Source: Rallus limicola
Taxonomy: Eukaryota > Chordata > Aves > Gruiformes > Rallidae
Assembly: GCA_022605955.1 (NCBI GenBank)
Contig: JAKCOZ010000012.1
Coordinates: 23,283,015 to 23,347,014, forward strand
DNA: 64,000 nt
Direction: 5' to 3'
The notes below the pieces were generated by a model. That model was not told where the DNA came from. It searched no databases and was given only the letters and a program-made list of their open reading frames with translations. The first letter of the stretch is position 1, and every line of letters starts with the position of its first letter. This document shows, one piece after another, positions 37,901 to 48,777 of this stretch. Made by a program: the position numbers and the translations under genes.

Positions 37901-38613
37901 ATTAGGCTAGGAGCACAATTATAACTGATTCATGAGGCATAACTGCTTTGTGGGTGAAATCAGGTCACCTGTGGGAAGACTCACATTGTCCTCCACTACC
38001 TGAGCCCTGGACTGGCAGCCAGGATGTTGCCATCCTCCAACAGCTTTTTGTGAAGTGAATGTTTGAAAGAACAGAGATATTTTGCACAACCAGCATGCTT
38101 TACTAATGGTCCTCGTGCTGTGGTGTTAGCAAACCAGTACTGATCAGGAAAGGGTTTTGTTAATGAGTGCCAAATACTATTTAAAGTCAAAACCACATAG
38201 AGTATCTCATTAAAACTTCTGTTGGCTCTTAAGGGGCTCTTTACATGAGGAAAGCACAGCCCTTTGTCATTAAGGGTTAATGCTTTAGCCTGTTACCATT
38301 AATATCAAATAATCCTATAGGAATTAAAGACAGTAAAGCATTTGAGCAGTGTAAGGCCATTAGTTGCTGGCACAGCACAAGTAGTAGTGTTCAGAGGAGG
38401 AGATGCAGCAGTGCCTGGCTGTAGCTCTAACTTCTACCACCTTCCTAGTCCTAGCATAGCTCCTCTCCTCTTCCTGTCTGGCAGCAAAACTGTAACCCTG
38501 CTGTGCAGAGGGATGGTTTATGGTTGTGTGGCTGGACTTGAGGTTCAGTGGTAAGGACTTCCCAGAAGCACCAGATAAAACACATGGAGGCTTAGTCGTT
38601 AGGAGGCAGATAG

Positions 38614-38669
38614 GCTGGTATCTCCTGCCATAAAAGGTCACAGCTGGTATCTTTTGCCATAAAAGGTCA
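38614..38669 (+). repeat. 27-bp near-perfect tandem duplication (29-bp period)
   Basis: GCTGGTATCTCCTGCCATAA plus AAGGTCA (38614-38640) is repeated at 38643-38669 with two C-to-T differences. It lies in the presumed PHC3 3' UTR. Confidence 0.85.
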
Positions 38670-40408
38670 GGGATAAAAGCAGATGTAGAAAGAGAGCTAC
38701 TGTTGATGTATTTTACAACAGTTAGCAGAGGCCACTGCTGGATGCTCTATGAAGACCTGAGTGCCTCCATTACCTACCAGGTGGGTGTAGTGACAGCCCA
38801 AAGGTTGATGGTCTTTGGTGCTTTTCCTCAAAGAGTGGAGGAACAAATTTGGTAGCAATACAGTGGTGTAATATCAGTGCATTATTGTGTGCTTTGGACA
38901 CCTGTTAGGAGTTTCCTGTTTAAAATAAAATTTCAGAAGTAGCTTTGGGGGCACGGCAGCACCCACAGGGGTTCTGCCATGCCAGAACAGATGGGGCTGT
39001 GTAAACGTTAGTTACCAGTTGAGAAGCTGAACCACATTGATAAATAAAACACATCAGCAGCCTTACCCAACTTCTTGCCAATCCAGTTCTGAACATGTTA
39101 CAGAATCAGCAGGGTGAGACTAACTCCACAGCACAGAAGCAGCTGAAATGCATGTTCTTGAAAATAACTTTGTCTGGTCTTATATTCCCAATTTAAAATT
39201 AATTTTCTCTTGCCTGCAGAGTTTGTAGGGATTAGTTACTACTTCATCTTCTGAAATGCCTGGTGCATTTACTGTATTTGAAATATTTGCTGGTTTTTAA
39301 ATGGAATTGGGTTTTGTAAATACTTTGTCAACCCCGTTTCAGTGGGTATCCAGTTTATATAAAACCTGAAGAAATGCTGTGTCAAACTGATGTGTTCAGA
39401 CATGGTTTATCCTATAGCATCTCAAGCACTGAATAACAGCAGTTACATCTGAGAGAGCAGGGGGTGATTGCTCATGGCTGTTTCTGAGTTAGCATTGCAC
39501 GTGCTTTCCCACTTTGAAGGTGGAAACAGAAATTCCTCCAAATACCTGTTCCAGCATAAAGGATAAAATAACTTGTGGTGCCAAATGCTTCAGACTGTGT
39601 TGCTAAGCATTGCCTCCTCTTATTGCACTAGCTCTAAAATCCAGTTTTTGATCACTTACTGTCCTTTTGATGGCCTTTTTAATGGATTACATCCCCCCCC
39701 CCAACCACTTTCTACTGCTCGTGTCCTCTTGATTACATCACTGCATCCTCAAAGAGATGTACCACAGGATCTGGGGGAAAGAAGCACTATGTGGGGTGAA
39801 GTAATAAATCTGAATGATAATTGGACTTTGATATATTGTAGAAATGGAATATTAATATATGATTGAGATGTGACTGTATTCTTATGGAGGGATATACTGG
39901 AATATTCTTTTATAAGAGATTTTAGTCCACGTAGCACTAAATTCTGCCATTACATCTATGTCTGTAATTGGTATATAATAATGTAAATGAGAAACCCAAA
40001 ATCAAATTTTGAAGTTGAAGAGCACACAGTGAACTATGTAAAAAAAAAATATGATCTTCACTTTGTGAATCATTTTTTTTAAAAAGCACTTTCCTATTGC
40101 CAACTAGCATGTGAATGAATTCTAGATTCTCTCATTTGTTATGCTCCGTAGACGTGAAATTTCTTTAATCTGTCTGTTAATGGGTAAATTCATCATATAA
40201 ATGCTGAAACGAAGCACCTTATACTATGCTGCTTAAACTTGCTTGTAATTGCACCTTTTGTTATCTGCAGATTTTTCTTAATGAGTATTCTTGTGCAGTA
40301 TCATTGTTCCCTGTGGGTCTGAGTGAATGATTAACCAACCTGCAGCATCGTTTACTTACATAGTTTCTATTTCAATACAACATTGTATTGTGAGTTCAGT
40401 GCTTCAGA

Positions 40409-40414
40409 AATAAA
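40409..40414 (+). terminator. PHC3: Candidate distal PHC3 poly(A) signal
   Basis: AATAAA is followed by a T/G-rich element (TTTGTCTGCTTTGGCTGTGT). It lies about 580 bp from the candidate GPR160 signal on the other strand, so the two genes would end tail to tail without overlap. Confidence 0.5.
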
Positions 40415-40989
40415 TGCTACTTCCATTTGTCTGCTTTGGCTGTGTGTCACTTCTTTCTCTTCTGCTAAATTAAGTCAAGACCTTCAAAACACAAGTAAGA
40501 ATTTGAAAATCAGTAGAGTGCTCTTGCTGCTAGAGCAGCTGCCTAGTGCTCAGCCACCCGCTGGGCTTAACCCACAGCACTGATCCTTTCCCTAGCAAAG
40601 CAGCTCCCACTTCCACAAAAATAACTATTTTAAATTCGAAGTAATTTTGGCTTAAAAATAAATTCTGCTTTCATTTCTTCAGCCTTGGGTGTGTATTTGT
40701 GTGTAGCAAGTAACCTTGCTGCTTAGTGCCATGACTGACCAGTAGCAAAGAAGTAATGAAACATCCCCACTTCTCCTGGTGGTCTGAAAGCTGCACATGC
40801 TGTGCTGTTTTTGTAGTGTGTAAATGAAGTTTGTATTTCTGTAGCTGTACCTTTAACTTATCAAACAACAGCCCTTATCTTAAATCTAACCGATAAACTC
40901 ACACTTCAAAAACTGTGTCAGAGTAGGAGTAGCCTGAACCTTGGATGGTAAGGCAGACAAGATAAAGGGGCTCCAGCTTTGAAGGAGAC

Positions 40990-40995
40990 TTTATT
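40990..40995 (-). terminator. GPR160: Candidate GPR160 poly(A) signal
   Basis: AATAAA on the minus strand lies about 365 nt after the GPR160 stop and is followed by T-rich sequence (CTTTATCTTGTCTG). Confidence 0.5.
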
Positions 40996-41359
40996 GCATT
41001 TTGTGCTATGAAACCTGAGATAATTCTGCTTACAGCAAGTGTGAAACTTGAGTAGTAAACACAAGGTTTAACTGTAAACTTTTTTTTTTTAAAAGTCTTG
41101 TCTTTAACCTGTACTGCTGAGTTAACATCTCTGCCCAGGCAGGTGCTCACTGCCCTCTGGGACACACCGTGGGCATGTGTGTCCCAAACTCTGTTGCAAC
41201 TCTTTGTTGCAGTAGTGGTGGAATTATATCATTTCCAAGGGTTATAAAGCTGGAGGTGTTTCCTTACGTTATCTGTAAGGAGGTGGTCAGAGAATGCCAG
41301 AGAACATATGTGCTTCTGTTGCACAGCACTTCTATGCAGTCTTTTCAGTCAGCAGCTCA

Positions 41360-42379
41360 TTAACAGATAACAATTACTGTGCCTGGCTTATCAGCTGGCT
41401 CTGTGTTTTCATTGTTAAACGGTGTAAAGCAGAATTTCCAGCTGACAAATGGATCTGTAGACCACCACATCTCTTCTGTCAGTTGAACATCGGGACAGCA
41501 ACACCAGTATGCTAGGGCGATGAGAAAGCTGTTGATGAAGTACAGCCAGGGCACGTTCATCTCCATGTAAGCTGGAATCTGAGCACCCAGAAACAAAAGG
41601 ATAATTTGAAGAAAAACAAAAGGTGCCCAAGTGCCAAGGAAACAGATGAGGAGTCTGGTCAGGAGCTGCCTCTTAGAGCAAACGCCGTTGTTAGACACAT
41701 AGGAAAACACCAGGATGGGCTGGCTAGCAAAGGAAGCTACCCTGACAGACACCAGCATGGCCACCACCTCCTTCCAACAAACCAGGAGAGCTGTGCCTAT
41801 GAGTAGCACCATGGCACATGAGACAGAGTAGCTCTGTGTGCTGGCATAGAGAGGACACTGATAAGGAGAAAAATGGCTCTGAAAGGCTAGTTCTTCATGG
41901 ATAGCGGGAACTTTCAGAATACAAAAAAACCCTGAAATCCATATAACCAGCACAGCAAACACATAAAGCAGTCTCTGACCTCTTTTAGGAAACTGAGAGG
42001 TTTGGGCTATAGTCATGTAATAATCCAGACCAGCCACGAGATAGACTGGGTAATGCAAAACACCGTAGGTAAGAGAAATGATCTGAGTGAACAGGCAGAT
42101 GTGGTATTTTGTAAACCTCACGCCCCAGAGTGCAAAGTCCTCAAAATAGAAAATGAAAACCAAACTTGTCAGCAGTATGAAATCGAGAAGTGCCAGCGAA
42201 ACACAGAAGTATCCCATAAAACTGGCTTTCACGGGGTTTTGCTTCACTTGCAACATGAAGAAATCAAGGAACACTTTTCCAAGCATAATCAGGAGCAACG
42301 TGCAGCTGATCTCAAGAGGCTGGCTGACCTGGGTGTAGAGGTACTGACCAGAACAATTTTCAGGGAGTACAGCATCCAT
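41360..42379 (-). CDS. GPR160: GPR160, orphan G protein-coupled receptor 160
   Basis: One intronless coding exon of 339 residues encodes an integral plasma-membrane protein with seven hydrophobic segments, close to human GPR160 along its whole length. Shared blocks are ENCSGQY near the N-terminus (with an N-glycosylation sequon NCS), RFTKYHICLFTQIIS, YGVLHYPVYL and QIPAYMEMNVPWLYF. The family is atypical class A. The usual DRY after helix 3 is LDYYM here, and the helix 7 NPxxY is NSFLIALAY. The start is the first in-frame ATG, aligned with the human start; the frame upstream is open but has only a GTG. A splice acceptor (AG at 42435-42434 after a C/T-rich tract) puts the 5' exon boundary at 42433, so upstream exons are non-coding. 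The ligand is not settled by the sequence. Confidence 0.97.
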   Translation of the reverse strand: MDAVLPENCSGQYLYTQVSQPLEISCTLLLIMLGKVFLDFFMLQVKQNPVKASFMGYFCVSLALLDFILLTSLVFIFYFEDFALWGVRFTKYHICLFTQIISLTYGVLHYPVYLVAGLDYYMTIAQTSQFPKRGQRLLYVFAVLVIWISGFFCILKVPAIHEELAFQSHFSPYQCPLYASTQSYSVSCAMVLLIGTALLVCWKEVVAMLVSVRVASFASQPILVFSYVSNNGVCSKRQLLTRLLICFLGTWAPFVFLQIILLFLGAQIPAYMEMNVPWLYFINSFLIALAYWCCCPDVQLTEEMWWSTDPFVSWKFCFTPFNNENTEPADKPGTVIVIC

Positions 42380-42433
42380 TTTCCAATGGTATGAACCAGC
42401 AAAATAACCATCACAGGGCACAGTGCTTCATCT
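42289..42433 (-). promoter_or_regulatory. GPR160: GPR160 leader with two upstream ORFs
   Basis: Between the splice acceptor and the GPR160 ATG lie two upstream ATGs, both out of frame with the receptor. The first (42431) encodes six residues, MKHCAL, and stops in a TGA at 42413-42411. The second ATG (42411-42409) overlaps that stop as TGATG. It opens 40 codons that run past the receptor start to a TGA at 42291-42289. Confidence 0.7.
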
Positions 42434-43339
42434 CTGGGGGGGGGGAAAAAAGACCAAAACAATTCTGTAAAAATTTATTTCTAGGGTATCTCTCCCAATT
42501 AATTAATTCTCTATCACAGCAACCACCAAGTTTACATTTAATTTTTCCAGGCTCCTTAATTAAAAGTAAATAGCTTAATTTAACACAGCACTTGATTGTC
42601 AAGAAGCACCTAAATTTTATCTTCTTCAAATAACATTCTCTTGAGAGTTAAAAGGTCAACACAGTTACTTTTATAGCTACTTTCCCAAGGAATAGTTGAG
42701 AAAATAAGGTTGGCTGTGTTTGTCTCCTTTAGAAAGCAGAGGGGCTCCTTCTGTCCAGAGGGATGGATGTTTCAGGGCTCCTACACATGTTGAAGAAATT
42801 TGATAGGCACATAGGACAGAAATTGTACAAGACAGAGGAGATGTTACAGTACAGCCTCACAGTTGGTTACGCTCATAGGATGTGTATTGAGTGAGACTGC
42901 AGAAATACCCTGAGAGCAGAAAAAGCATCAACCCAACTCATCTGTTTTCGATGCTGAAAACTGGGAACTCCGCGGCAGTGCAAGGCACGCAAGCTTCATG
43001 AGCTGACTGGGCACTCTCTGTTCATCTTTTAGCTATGTAGGCACTACAATGGCTGATGCCTCTGAACAGCTGGTCTTCCCCTTGGTCTTCCATAAGTTTC
43101 TTTATGATAACTCTTTTCCACACGTTAATTCCTAAGGAAACTGAACACAGGATGGCTTCGTTTGTGCCAGCAAGAGGTATGAGGCAAGGCTGTAGAGGCT
43201 AGAGAAGCAGGATGGTGACAGCACAGAAAAGCCGAGGAGCCAACGGAGCTGTCAGAAGGAATCCCCCCTTAGGCTCTCTGTTAACAGAGACTCACGGGCC
43301 TGTTTTGTTGTTAGCTCACCAGAGGCAGTGACCATTTGA

Positions 43340-44640
43340 GACAATGGCTCCTGAGAAGCAGAGTAAGAACACTCAGAAGGACTCGGCGCCGCAACATGAG
43401 ATGTACCCACCCAACTTGGTTAACAAACCCACCTGGCTTTGCCGCCTCACTCCTCAGCCGCACGTCTCAACCTTCCAAGCCAAACACGTTTCGCAGCACG
43501 GCTCCCCTTTCCGCCTGTATCCCGCCTCCGCACGCAGCAGGGAGGACACCTGTACCCCAGGCAGGGCCGCGGTGCTGAGGCGAGCCCGCGCATCCCGCCG
43601 CATTAACCCCGCGCAGGGGAGGCCTGCCGCCCGCCGGGATAAGCCCCGGGCCGAGGGGCAGGAGGGACTGAGCGGCTGCACAGCCCCGTCCCGCGGGGGC
43701 CGGGAGGAGCCGTGTCCGCTGCCCCGCCGCACACGCGTTCCCCGAAGCCCTCCCGCCAGCAGCAGAGGGCTGGCAGGGCCTCCGCCTCCCTCGTCCCCGA
43801 GGGGTTCCCCGCGGGCTGCCCGCGGCCCTTCCTGTGTTTGTTTTTCTCGGCAGGGTCCCCGGGCTGCGGAAGGCGGCAGACGGGGCGGGAGGACGGGCTG
43901 CGAGGGGACGCCCGGGCAGGGAGCGGCTCCCGCGGCGGGTTCTCGCTCGGGCCGTCCCCAGGTACCCACCTGCCGCGGCCTCCGCGCCGCTCCTCGCCGT
44001 GCGCTGCGGAGACTTCCCCCGGCCTCCCGCGGGCACCTCAGGCGGCGGCCATCTCCGCCCCTCCCCATCGCACGGGCACCCGGGGAAGAGAAGGGCAGGG
44101 CTCGGCTCCCCGCGCGGGGCCGGGCCTGCCCCGCCCTGCCCTGCCCTGCCCAGCCCTGCCCTGCCTCGCACTGAGTCGAGCCGGTCCTGCCGCTCGGCGC
44201 CCGCCAGTTTCCCGCCGACGCCCGGGCGCCTCAGCGCCCAACCCGGGCCGAGCTCTTCCTCAGGGCGGGCCGCGGAGCGGGGCAGGGCGGTGAGGGGCTC
44301 ACGGTGAGGGAGATATCCCCGCCTTGAGGAAAGGGGATTAAACGCGCCGTGCCAGGTCGCTCCCTCCGCACCCGTCCGCTGTGACCGAGGGGAGCCAAGC
44401 GGCTCCCCGCGCGGGAGGCCAGCACCTGGCGTTACGGAGCGGGGCAGCCCTCGCAGGGCCGATAACGACGTGATGGATAAACATTTTCTGCTCTACACGT
44501 GTGATACGGAGGGAAAGAGGGCAGCGGAGCGATGGCGGGGCGCTGAGGGTGCTGCAGGTGGTGCCGGCGAGAGCCGGGGCCCGCAGAAGGGATGGCAGCG
44601 GTGTGCTGCGTGGCCGTGGGGAGCTGTCGGCTCAGGGAGC
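43340..44640. promoter_or_regulatory. GPR160: CpG island, probable GPR160 promoter
   Basis: A strongly GC/CpG-rich block lies about 1-2 kb upstream of the GPR160 coding exon, the expected place for its non-coding first exon. It holds a YY1-like GGAGATGGCCGCC on the minus strand (about 44044-44056), whose ATG opens only MAAA before a TGA (44052-44038). A run of CCCTGCC units lies at about 44128-44164. The 100-280-codon open frames on both strands are compositional. Plus-strand transcription from the same island is possible but not shown. Confidence 0.65.
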
Positions 44641-46860
44641 CCTGTGTTCGCACAGCGGGTGCTTGCCTGTGGCCTTGGTTTGGGCACTGGTAGCCCTGAT
44701 GACAAGCAGGCACATTCCACACACACAGAGTTGGTGCCCAAGACCTGGAATGTTGATCTGCGCCCAGAGATGCTCCTTGGGGTACCCAGCAGAACTAATT
44801 CCTGCTTCTGTTCTGCTCCCGCAGCTGGAAGGACTCTCTGTGCGTTCCGGGGGGGGTGTTTCCTGCCCGTGCAGCCTGGCAGTGGATCTGCTGGCCCCAT
44901 CCATGGGGAATCGGGTGGGTCACCTCGGCCATGATCGCCCCTGCAGTGCCCTGGGAGTGTGGGCTCACATGCACAAGGTGTCCATGAACTGAACACCACG
45001 TACCTCTAAGTACACAACAATCCAGCTTTCTGTAGCACAGCTCTACCGTTACCACTGATTGAGTTACCATGGAGTCAGCCAGAGGTGTATTTGCAGCACA
45101 GCTCCCATTTTTAACGTTGTCTAATGGTCTTGCAGAACACTTCTGGTTTCAAAATACAGCACAAAATTGTACTACACCCCACATACTGTATATTTATTCT
45201 CTCCCACACAAGAACTCAACGGACAACTACCTTCTGGTAGTGATACAGTTCAAGGCCTGCACAGGAAATGTGAAGGAATATTTTCCTGTAAGTGTTATCT
45301 TGGCAAAAAGGTTTTTTGCAAATGGGCCTCTCCATTCTGCCTTCCTCAGAGATTCTTAACAATTAAGAAAAGTTTGGGAGAGAGGTTAGGGAATACCCAT
45401 TATTTGTTTTAAGATAATGAAGAATTAAAGTAGATAATACTGAGAATACACATGAAACCTTCTAAATGGGTTGCCTTTTAGCTTAGCCATCCTGTAGCAA
45501 TCTACTTACTAGAATTTAAAAATTCACAGTAACAGCTTTCCACTTCTGCAGATCAAACTACTAATTAAGTTTTCCATTTGCTGTTTTAATCCCCATCTAC
45601 CAGCACATGTGGGAAAGGAGCAGCTTTCTGAGGGCCATGATCTGTGCTTCTCAGGTTAACTGGCAGCAGTTTCCTGATTGCTGCACATACATAACAGAGC
45701 TGTAATGTTATGATATCTTTATTTTTTCCTCCTTTATGTTTTTTTTTTTTGTAATTTGGGGTAACAAGAGGCTTGGAAGGCTGTGAGGCTGCATCACCTG
45801 CCCTGTGCTGAGCACTCCAGAGCCCAGTACTGCTGCTCCTCTGCCTCCATGGATAGCAAGGTTGCCCATCCCAAGGTGCTCATCCAAACAGGATTGCTGA
45901 GCAGGAGCTGCCAGTCCTGCATTAGATGATCTGGGAAAAGGTAGTATTGAACATCCTGCCTTTCTCAAAAATCAGGTACTGCTGGGAATAAAAGGCATCT
46001 TTGGGGTGATTCCTGCCTGAGAAGTTTAGGCAGGACACCTGGTTTCTAATGAGGAGAGCTAAACCTCCAGGAGCTTTTTTGGGGATTGTTGTACATTACT
46101 CAATTTAACCTGTCTTTTGTTGGGTCTAAGCCATCAATCATAGACCTTTTTTCCATGCCTGGTGTCTGTTAGGAGGGAAACACTGTTTTTCTTGCAGGGT
46201 AGATGACTGCAAATCCATGTTTGATCTACCTGTGTATACTAAAAGTATCAAGTGGCTGGTAGGACCTCTTCTGAGAGCAACTAACTCCCTGGAATTAAAT
46301 TCAGATGTAAGTAGAGTTTTTATTTTCCTTTTTCTATTCTTTTCCTCTCCTTCTCTGGCTCATTTCAAGGATTCAGTAATTTCAGAGAAAAAACCCAAAG
46401 GTTATTTTCTTGGTAGAAATCAAGATGATTGGTACTATAGTCTGAAAAAAACCTAAGAGCTTGAAGTAATCTCCTCAAGCAGCATTCACACTGGCAATGT
46501 TTACTTATCCAGAGAGTTCTTACTGGGGCTGCTAAACAAATTGCAATGTGGTAAGGAAATGTTAACTCCCAATATGGGTATTTTACACTCTGAGCACCCA
46601 GGTCACAGCATGGTCTCACTCACAAGTATCCATGGGTGATGCTCTCAACAGTAGCTGTTTTTCTTCTGCTTAGTTCTACCCTGAAGCAGCAACAGTGCTT
46701 TTCTCAGTGGTAACAATGAGTTGTTTGATCTCTTTCTGTTGGTTTTGCTCATTTCTGACTATTTATGACTGTAGAAACTGCCATACAGCCTGGGTGGGGA
46801 GGTACCTGGGTGGTAGAAATTACCAACCAAGAAGGGAAGGGAAGGGCTTAACCATTGTTT

Positions 46861-46935
46861 TTCTGCTGATAAAAATCTTAAGTGCTTTTTATCAGCAGAA
46901 GTGATCACACTCTCTGGAGTGTGTGATCTCCAGAG
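46861..46935. repeat. Cluster of perfect inverted repeats (hairpins)
   Basis: TTCTGCTGATAAAAA (46861-46875) and its exact complement TTTTTATCAGCAGAA (46886-46900) flank a 10-nt loop. Next to it, CTCTGGAG (46912-46919) and CTCCAGAG (46928-46935) form an 8-bp stem around TGTGTGAT. This competes with a GATCACACT/AGTGTGTGATC pairing (46903-46911 with 46918-46928). Confidence 0.9.
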
Positions 46936-47379
46936 TAGGAAGCACAGTCCTGCTTCATCCTCAGTGCTGCCCCATCTAGGGCCCAAAGGATTCCTTCAGG
47001 CAGGGGTAGGCACAGATAACAAACACAACTCCTGTACCATTAATGGAGGAGTACAGGCTATGCCTCCTGCGTAGCCAGCACCAGGTCTTGTCTTTTCCCC
47101 AGTTCTTTGTGTCTGGGACATGCTGCACTTCAGAAGCCACTCAGTATCTGCCCCTTTGTTGAGTTGATCAGCAGGAGCAGAGTTAAGCCTCATCTCTGTG
47201 TATGTTGTGTTGGCATCTCAGATGCCTCAATCTGTGTGGGAGCAAGATGGGGAGATGAAATGTGTCTTTGTGCATGTTGATGTCATGTGTGGGGAAAGCT
47301 GAATGCTGCAAAGGGAACTCCTGGGAAAAAAATACTATGAAAAGTCAATATCCTGAGCATCAAGGAGTTGAGCTGTGAA

Positions 47380-47765
47380 GAATCACAGAATCACAGAACT
47401 GTAGGGGTTGGAAGGGACCTCCAGAGTTAATCAAATCCAACCCCCTGCCAAAGCAGGGTCCCTAGGACAGGTCACACAGGGAGGTGCCCAGATGGGTCTT
47501 GAATCTCTCCAGAGAAGGAGACTCCACACCCCCCTGGGCAGCCTGTCCCAGGGCTCCCTCACCCTCACTGTGTAAAAAAGTTCTGCACGTGGGTGTGGAA
47601 CTTCCTGTGCCCCAACTTGAGGCCATTGCCCCTTGTCCTGTCCCCACAGACTCTGAGTAGAAGCTGGCCATTTCTCCTCATGTCCCCACACTTCAGATAT
47701 TGATAACCATTGATCAGATCCCCTCTGTCTTCTCTTCTCAAGGCTGAGCAGCCCCAGCCCGTGAG
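47380..47765 (-). mobile_element. CR1 LINE 3'-end fragment
   Basis: The reverse complement carries the CR1 tail. On the plus strand it starts AATCACAGAATCACAGAA (the terminal octamer repeat), then GGTTGGAAGGGACCTCCAGA, CTGGGCAGCCTGTCCCAGGG, GCCCCTTGTCCTGTCCCCAC and CTCTTCTCAAGGCTGAGCAG. It is about 385 bp and 5'-truncated. Minus-strand open frames here are remnants only. Confidence 0.93.
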
Positions 47766-48678
47766 CAGGGCTGGCAGTCGACTGTGGTGAGTGCAGAATG
47801 CTGTCTCTGTAATGTATTCACAAGTGGAGATGAGTGCTGGTGTGATGCAGCCTTCCCTGTGTCCCTCTCTTCTTCCTGGATGTGCCTTTAACTGGGTGTT
47901 TCCTAGCTGAGCATGTTTAATGCCCTATTAGATGTTGTGCCTTGTCAGCATGGATTAGAAACCCGAGTTTTGCAATGGCTGATGAGCAAGTGGTTGTGGA
48001 GCTGCTGTTCCTGAAAGGCTGCATGTCTCCAACAGCACAGAGTTTATGAAGATTTTAATTTTTTAATAAAATACTTAACTAACTTTATCTTTTAAAGAAG
48101 ACACCACTTGCCCTGTGTCCCATTTACAAGATGTTTTCATTTGCCTTCCAGGAACCTTTTAGAAGCCCAGACGATGGGTGTTTGGATCCTGATTTGAATG
48201 ATTTGATGTGCTCATCTTGAACATAACAGGTTTGTTTTTAGGAAGGTCTTGTTGAGAAGAAACTGTAAAGATTTCCACAGTGATTTTAATCTGAAGGCAC
48301 CTTGTTACAGAATTCTAACTCTGCTTCTGCAGTGAAAATCCATCGTGGGTGCAGTACCTGGCTGATGCAGTTTTCAGAAGCAGTGCTTCCTTGACTTGTG
48401 CACAAGGTGTACCCTTCCCTAGGGGTTAGGAAGACACTGCAGCCTTTTGGGGCTTTTGCTTGTCTTTGTCACAAAGAATCAGAACTAGAAGAACTATGTG
48501 AAGCTCTGCAAACTACACTGCATGAACCAGTAAGTTATGAAACTGAACTCACAGCTTCCTGGCCACTGCACCAATCAACCAGGAATGTTGAGGCTGAAGC
48601 CAACACACCGAGCAAGGTATGTTGCTCTTGGTATGTTGCTCTCACAAAAAACAAAACAAAAGAGAGAAGAGCTAGTGG

Positions 48679-48777
48679 TTTTGTTCAAATTTGCATGATT
48701 CAAATGTTTCTAGGCTTGGTTTTGAAAACATCTGAGTAGTGGTTGGATGGCGTGCGAGCCAAGCAGCGAGTGATGCA
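48679..48777 (+). repeat. Unnamed diverged repeat, copy A
   Basis: About 100 bp align with 50524-50602. Both contain TTTTGTTC, a GATTCAA segment, TTGGATG and the shared GAGCCAAGCAGCGAG followed by YGATGCA. Copy A carries an internal extra segment and abuts a CR1 fragment. Confidence 0.6.

Larger units (their letters stand above)
31985..40435 (+). other. PHC3: Probable PHC3 3' UTR with alternative ends
   Basis: No coding exon, CpG island or CR1 interrupts the 8.4 kb after the PHC3 stop. Three AATAAA signals are followed by GT-rich sequence: 34112-34117, 34899-34904 and 40409-40414. The distal one would give a long UTR ending just before GPR160. The last kilobase (about 39.3-40.4 kb) is AT-rich and holds a Pumilio-like TGTAAATA at 39315-39322. 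The end actually used cannot be decided from the sequence alone. Confidence 0.5.

Noticed and set aside
42380..42421. N-terminal extension of GPR160 beginning PCDGYFAGS
   Set aside because: It starts at a GTG and not an ATG, and the human protein starts at the position equivalent to 42379.
43336..44307. Open frames up to 276 codons in the GPR160 island, one with a fair start context at 43344
   Set aside because: Multiple overlapping frames in GC-rich DNA with no recognisable domain. The plus-strand frame from 43344 cannot be excluded but has no support.
44470..44934. Open frame beginning MDKHFLLYTCD at the edge of the GPR160 island
   Set aside because: It has a natural-looking start but then becomes low-complexity island sequence, has no good donor nearby, and does not join in phase to later segments.
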